From Arthrobacter ruber (GTDB taxonomy: Bacteria > Actinomycetota > Actinomycetes > Actinomycetales > Micrococcaceae), in assembly GCF_002954225.1 (NCBI RefSeq), contig NZ_PPTH01000013.1, positions 62,001 through 126,000 of the forward strand: a stretch of DNA of 64,000 nt. The letters are read 5' to 3'. Shown here piece after piece: positions 62,450 to 64,000 of this stretch. Under the pieces are notes generated by a model. It had not been told where the DNA came from. It saw nothing but the letters and a program-made list of their open reading frames with translations, and ran no database searches. The position numbers and the translations under genes are program-made. Every line of letters begins with the position of its first letter. Position 1 is the stretch's first letter.

Positions 62450-64000
62450 GCGCCCACAAGGACCCGCGGCTCGCGATGCTCGTCGAGAGCATCGTCCGGT
62501 TGTCGCGCGGCGAACTCAGCAGTCGGATCGAACCCTCGAGCGCGAGGGATGAGGTCGACGCCGTCATCACCGGTGTGAATCTCCTCGCCGAGGAGCTCGA
62601 GCAGGTGTACGAGCAGTTCGAGAAACGCGTCGAAAGTCGCACCGCCATGCTCCGCCAGGCGCACCTGGACATGATGAAGATGGCGATGTCCGACGCCCTC
62701 ACGGGCCTCGCGAACCGCGTAGCGCTGATGGACGCCATCGAGGAGGCCCTCAACCAGGCCTCGGCCGGATCGCCGCCTCCCGCCCTCCTGTTGCTCGATC
62801 TCGACAGCTTCAAGAACGTCAACGACCGCTTCGGCCACGACGCCGGTGACCGCGTCCTGCAGGAGGTGGCGTCCCGGCTCAACAGCGTCGTCCGCGAGAG
62901 CGACCTCGTGGCCCGGCTCGGCGGTGACGAGTTCGCGATCCTGCTGCCCGGCGCGAGCATGGACAGCGCGATGCACGTGGCACGTCGGGCCCTGGAGGCA
63001 CTCGACGCGCACATCCGCCTGGACTCGCTCTACGTCCACGCGCGCGCCAGCATCGGCGTCCGCCTCGGTACCACCGGCCAGTCCGCCGAGGAACTCCTGC
63101 TCGACGCCGATACCGCCATGTATGCGGCCAAGCGCGAGGGTCGCAGCATCATCAAGGTCTTCGAGCCCGTGATGCTTTACTCGCGGCAGCTGCGCAGCCA
63201 GATGGCCACCGAGCTGCGCGGCGCCATCAGTTCGGACGAACTCGTGCTGCACTACCAGCCGGTGGTGGAGCTCGCCACCAACCGGATCCTCGGTGTGGAG
63301 GTCCTGGTGCGGTGGCAGCATCCCCTGCGCGGGCTGATCCCGCCGGACACCTTCATCCCCCTCGCCGAGGAGATCGGCGTCATCCATGACCTGGACCGCT
63401 GGGTGATGTCCCGCTCGCTGCGTCAGCTGGCCCAGTGGCGCCGGGACATCGCGCTCGACGAGGACTTCCAGTTGAGAGTCAACCTCTCCGCGGTCGAGCT
63501 CAAGCAGCTCGACCTGGTGGACCACATCCGCGGCCTGCTACGCGAACTCGACCTCCCGGCGCGCGCCCTCGTGGTGGAGATCACCGAGACGGCGATCGTG
63601 ACGCGCGGCGAGGTGGAGATGTACTCGCTCCTGAGCCTGAAGCAGCTCGGCGTGGGGATCGAGATCGACGACTTCGGGACGGGATACTCCTCCATCAGCT
63701 ACCTGCGGGAGCTGCCCGTCAGCATGGTCAAGGTGGACCGCTCGCTGCTCGTGGAGCTCAACTCGAGGGCCGGGCAGCTGGAGTTCGTCGCCGCGATCCT
63801 GCAGCTCATCCGGGCCGCCGGGCTCGAGGCAGTGTTCGAGGGCATCGAGACGGCCGAACAGGCGAGTCAGTTGAGGGACCTCGGTTGCGCCAGCGGCCAG
63901 GGGTACTACTTCAGCCGCCCCCTGCCGGCCGACGAGACGGCGGCGCTCCTGACCGCGACCCGCTTCCTGCAGGTCGGTGACGGCGTCGAGGGCGCGCAGC
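62446..64000 (+). CDS. GGDEF-EAL c-di-GMP synthase/phosphodiesterase (C-terminus beyond window)
   Basis: At least 518 residues. Residues about 1-60 look like a HAMP segment and coiled coil (VRLSRGELSSRIEPSSARDEVDAV, LLAEELEQVYEQFEKR). A GGDEF domain follows with an intact RLGGDEFAIL site and the preceding LDLDSFKNVNDRFGHDAG loop. The EAL-domain signature is EVLVR with NLS, EITET, DDFGTGYSS, VKVDRS and EGIET, so both activities may be kept. No transmembrane segment is seen upstream of the HAMP-like part, which is unusual. It ends at the window edge. Confidence 0.9.
   Translation, partial: MSAHKDPRLAMLVESIVRLSRGELSSRIEPSSARDEVDAVITGVNLLAEELEQVYEQFEKRVESRTAMLRQAHLDMMKMAMSDALTGLANRVALMDAIEEALNQASAGSPPPALLLLDLDSFKNVNDRFGHDAGDRVLQEVASRLNSVVRESDLVARLGGDEFAILLPGASMDSAMHVARRALEALDAHIRLDSLYVHARASIGVRLGTTGQSAEELLLDADTAMYAAKREGRSIIKVFEPVMLYSRQLRSQMATELRGAISSDELVLHYQPVVELATNRILGVEVLVRWQHPLRGLIPPDTFIPLAEEIGVIHDLDRWVMSRSLRQLAQWRRDIALDEDFQLRVNLSAVELKQLDLVDHIRGLLRELDLPARALVVEITETAIVTRGEVEMYSLLSLKQLGVGIEIDDFGTGYSSISYLRELPVSMVKVDRSLLVELNSRAGQLEFVAAILQLIRAAGLEAVFEGIETAEQASQLRDLGCASGQGYYFSRPLPADETAALLTATRFLQVGDGVEGAQ

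Overview
This window is a very GC-rich chromosomal segment of a high-GC Gram-positive bacterium, most likely a member of the Micrococcaceae (Arthrobacter or a close relative). The evidence is the actinobacterial gene order around smc, ftsY, rnc, coaD, thiL and ddl, DUF3515 and DUF3072 proteins, a fused oleBC gene, a type-B PutA without a DNA-binding domain, frequent GTG/TTG starts with 4-nt gene overlaps, and a c-di-AMP riboswitch in front of a LysM-NlpC/P60 hydrolase. No phage, insertion sequence, CRISPR array or rRNA operon was seen.

The backbone is a housekeeping series on the minus strand, read from right to left. It runs gltX and a HAD phosphatase with tRNA-Glu and tRNA-Gln, two membrane GTPases, leuC-leuD, murA, plsC, gpsA and ddl. 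It continues with thiL, a DAK2 protein, recG, rsmD, coaD, yceD (DUF177), rpmF, rnc, mutM, smc, ftsY, amtB and glnB, the last cut by the window edge. Accessory blocks sit between backbone genes: an MFS exporter (3.0-4.3 kb); the olefin (OleABCD) operon and a cell-wall hydrolase (8.2-13.9 kb); an aminotransferase, a spermidine-synthase-like protein and a YcnI copper protein (17.5-21.2 kb); a molybdate transporter operon with its own Mop-type regulator (22.1-25.3 kb); and a large block at 29.6-44.1 kb. That block holds dTDP-rhamnose synthesis, a repeat-containing surface protein, DUF3515, SMP-30, an SDR, DUF3072, an ABC-F ATPase, LysR-PutA and a YeiH-type membrane protein.

Together the genes cover nitrogen uptake and sensing (amtB-glnB), protein targeting (ftsY), chromosome organisation and repair (smc, recG, mutM), ribosome and RNA maturation (rnc, rpmF, rsmD, yceD), CoA and thiamine cofactors, cell-envelope precursors (murA, ddl, plsC, gpsA, rml genes), leucine synthesis with a divergent IclR-type regulator, proline catabolism and long-chain olefin synthesis.

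The right end (60.4-64 kb) is the least ordinary part. A 46-residue secreted peptide gene, too short for routine ORF calling, is divergent from a TPR-only protein gene in a stretch that looks less GC-rich than its surroundings. This may be a peptide-receptor signalling pair. It is followed by a GGDEF-EAL c-di-GMP enzyme that runs off the window. Other points worth a second look are the yceD gene, whose family N-terminus can only be reached from a non-canonical AUC start, and the paired membrane GTPases, which share an altered G3 motif.
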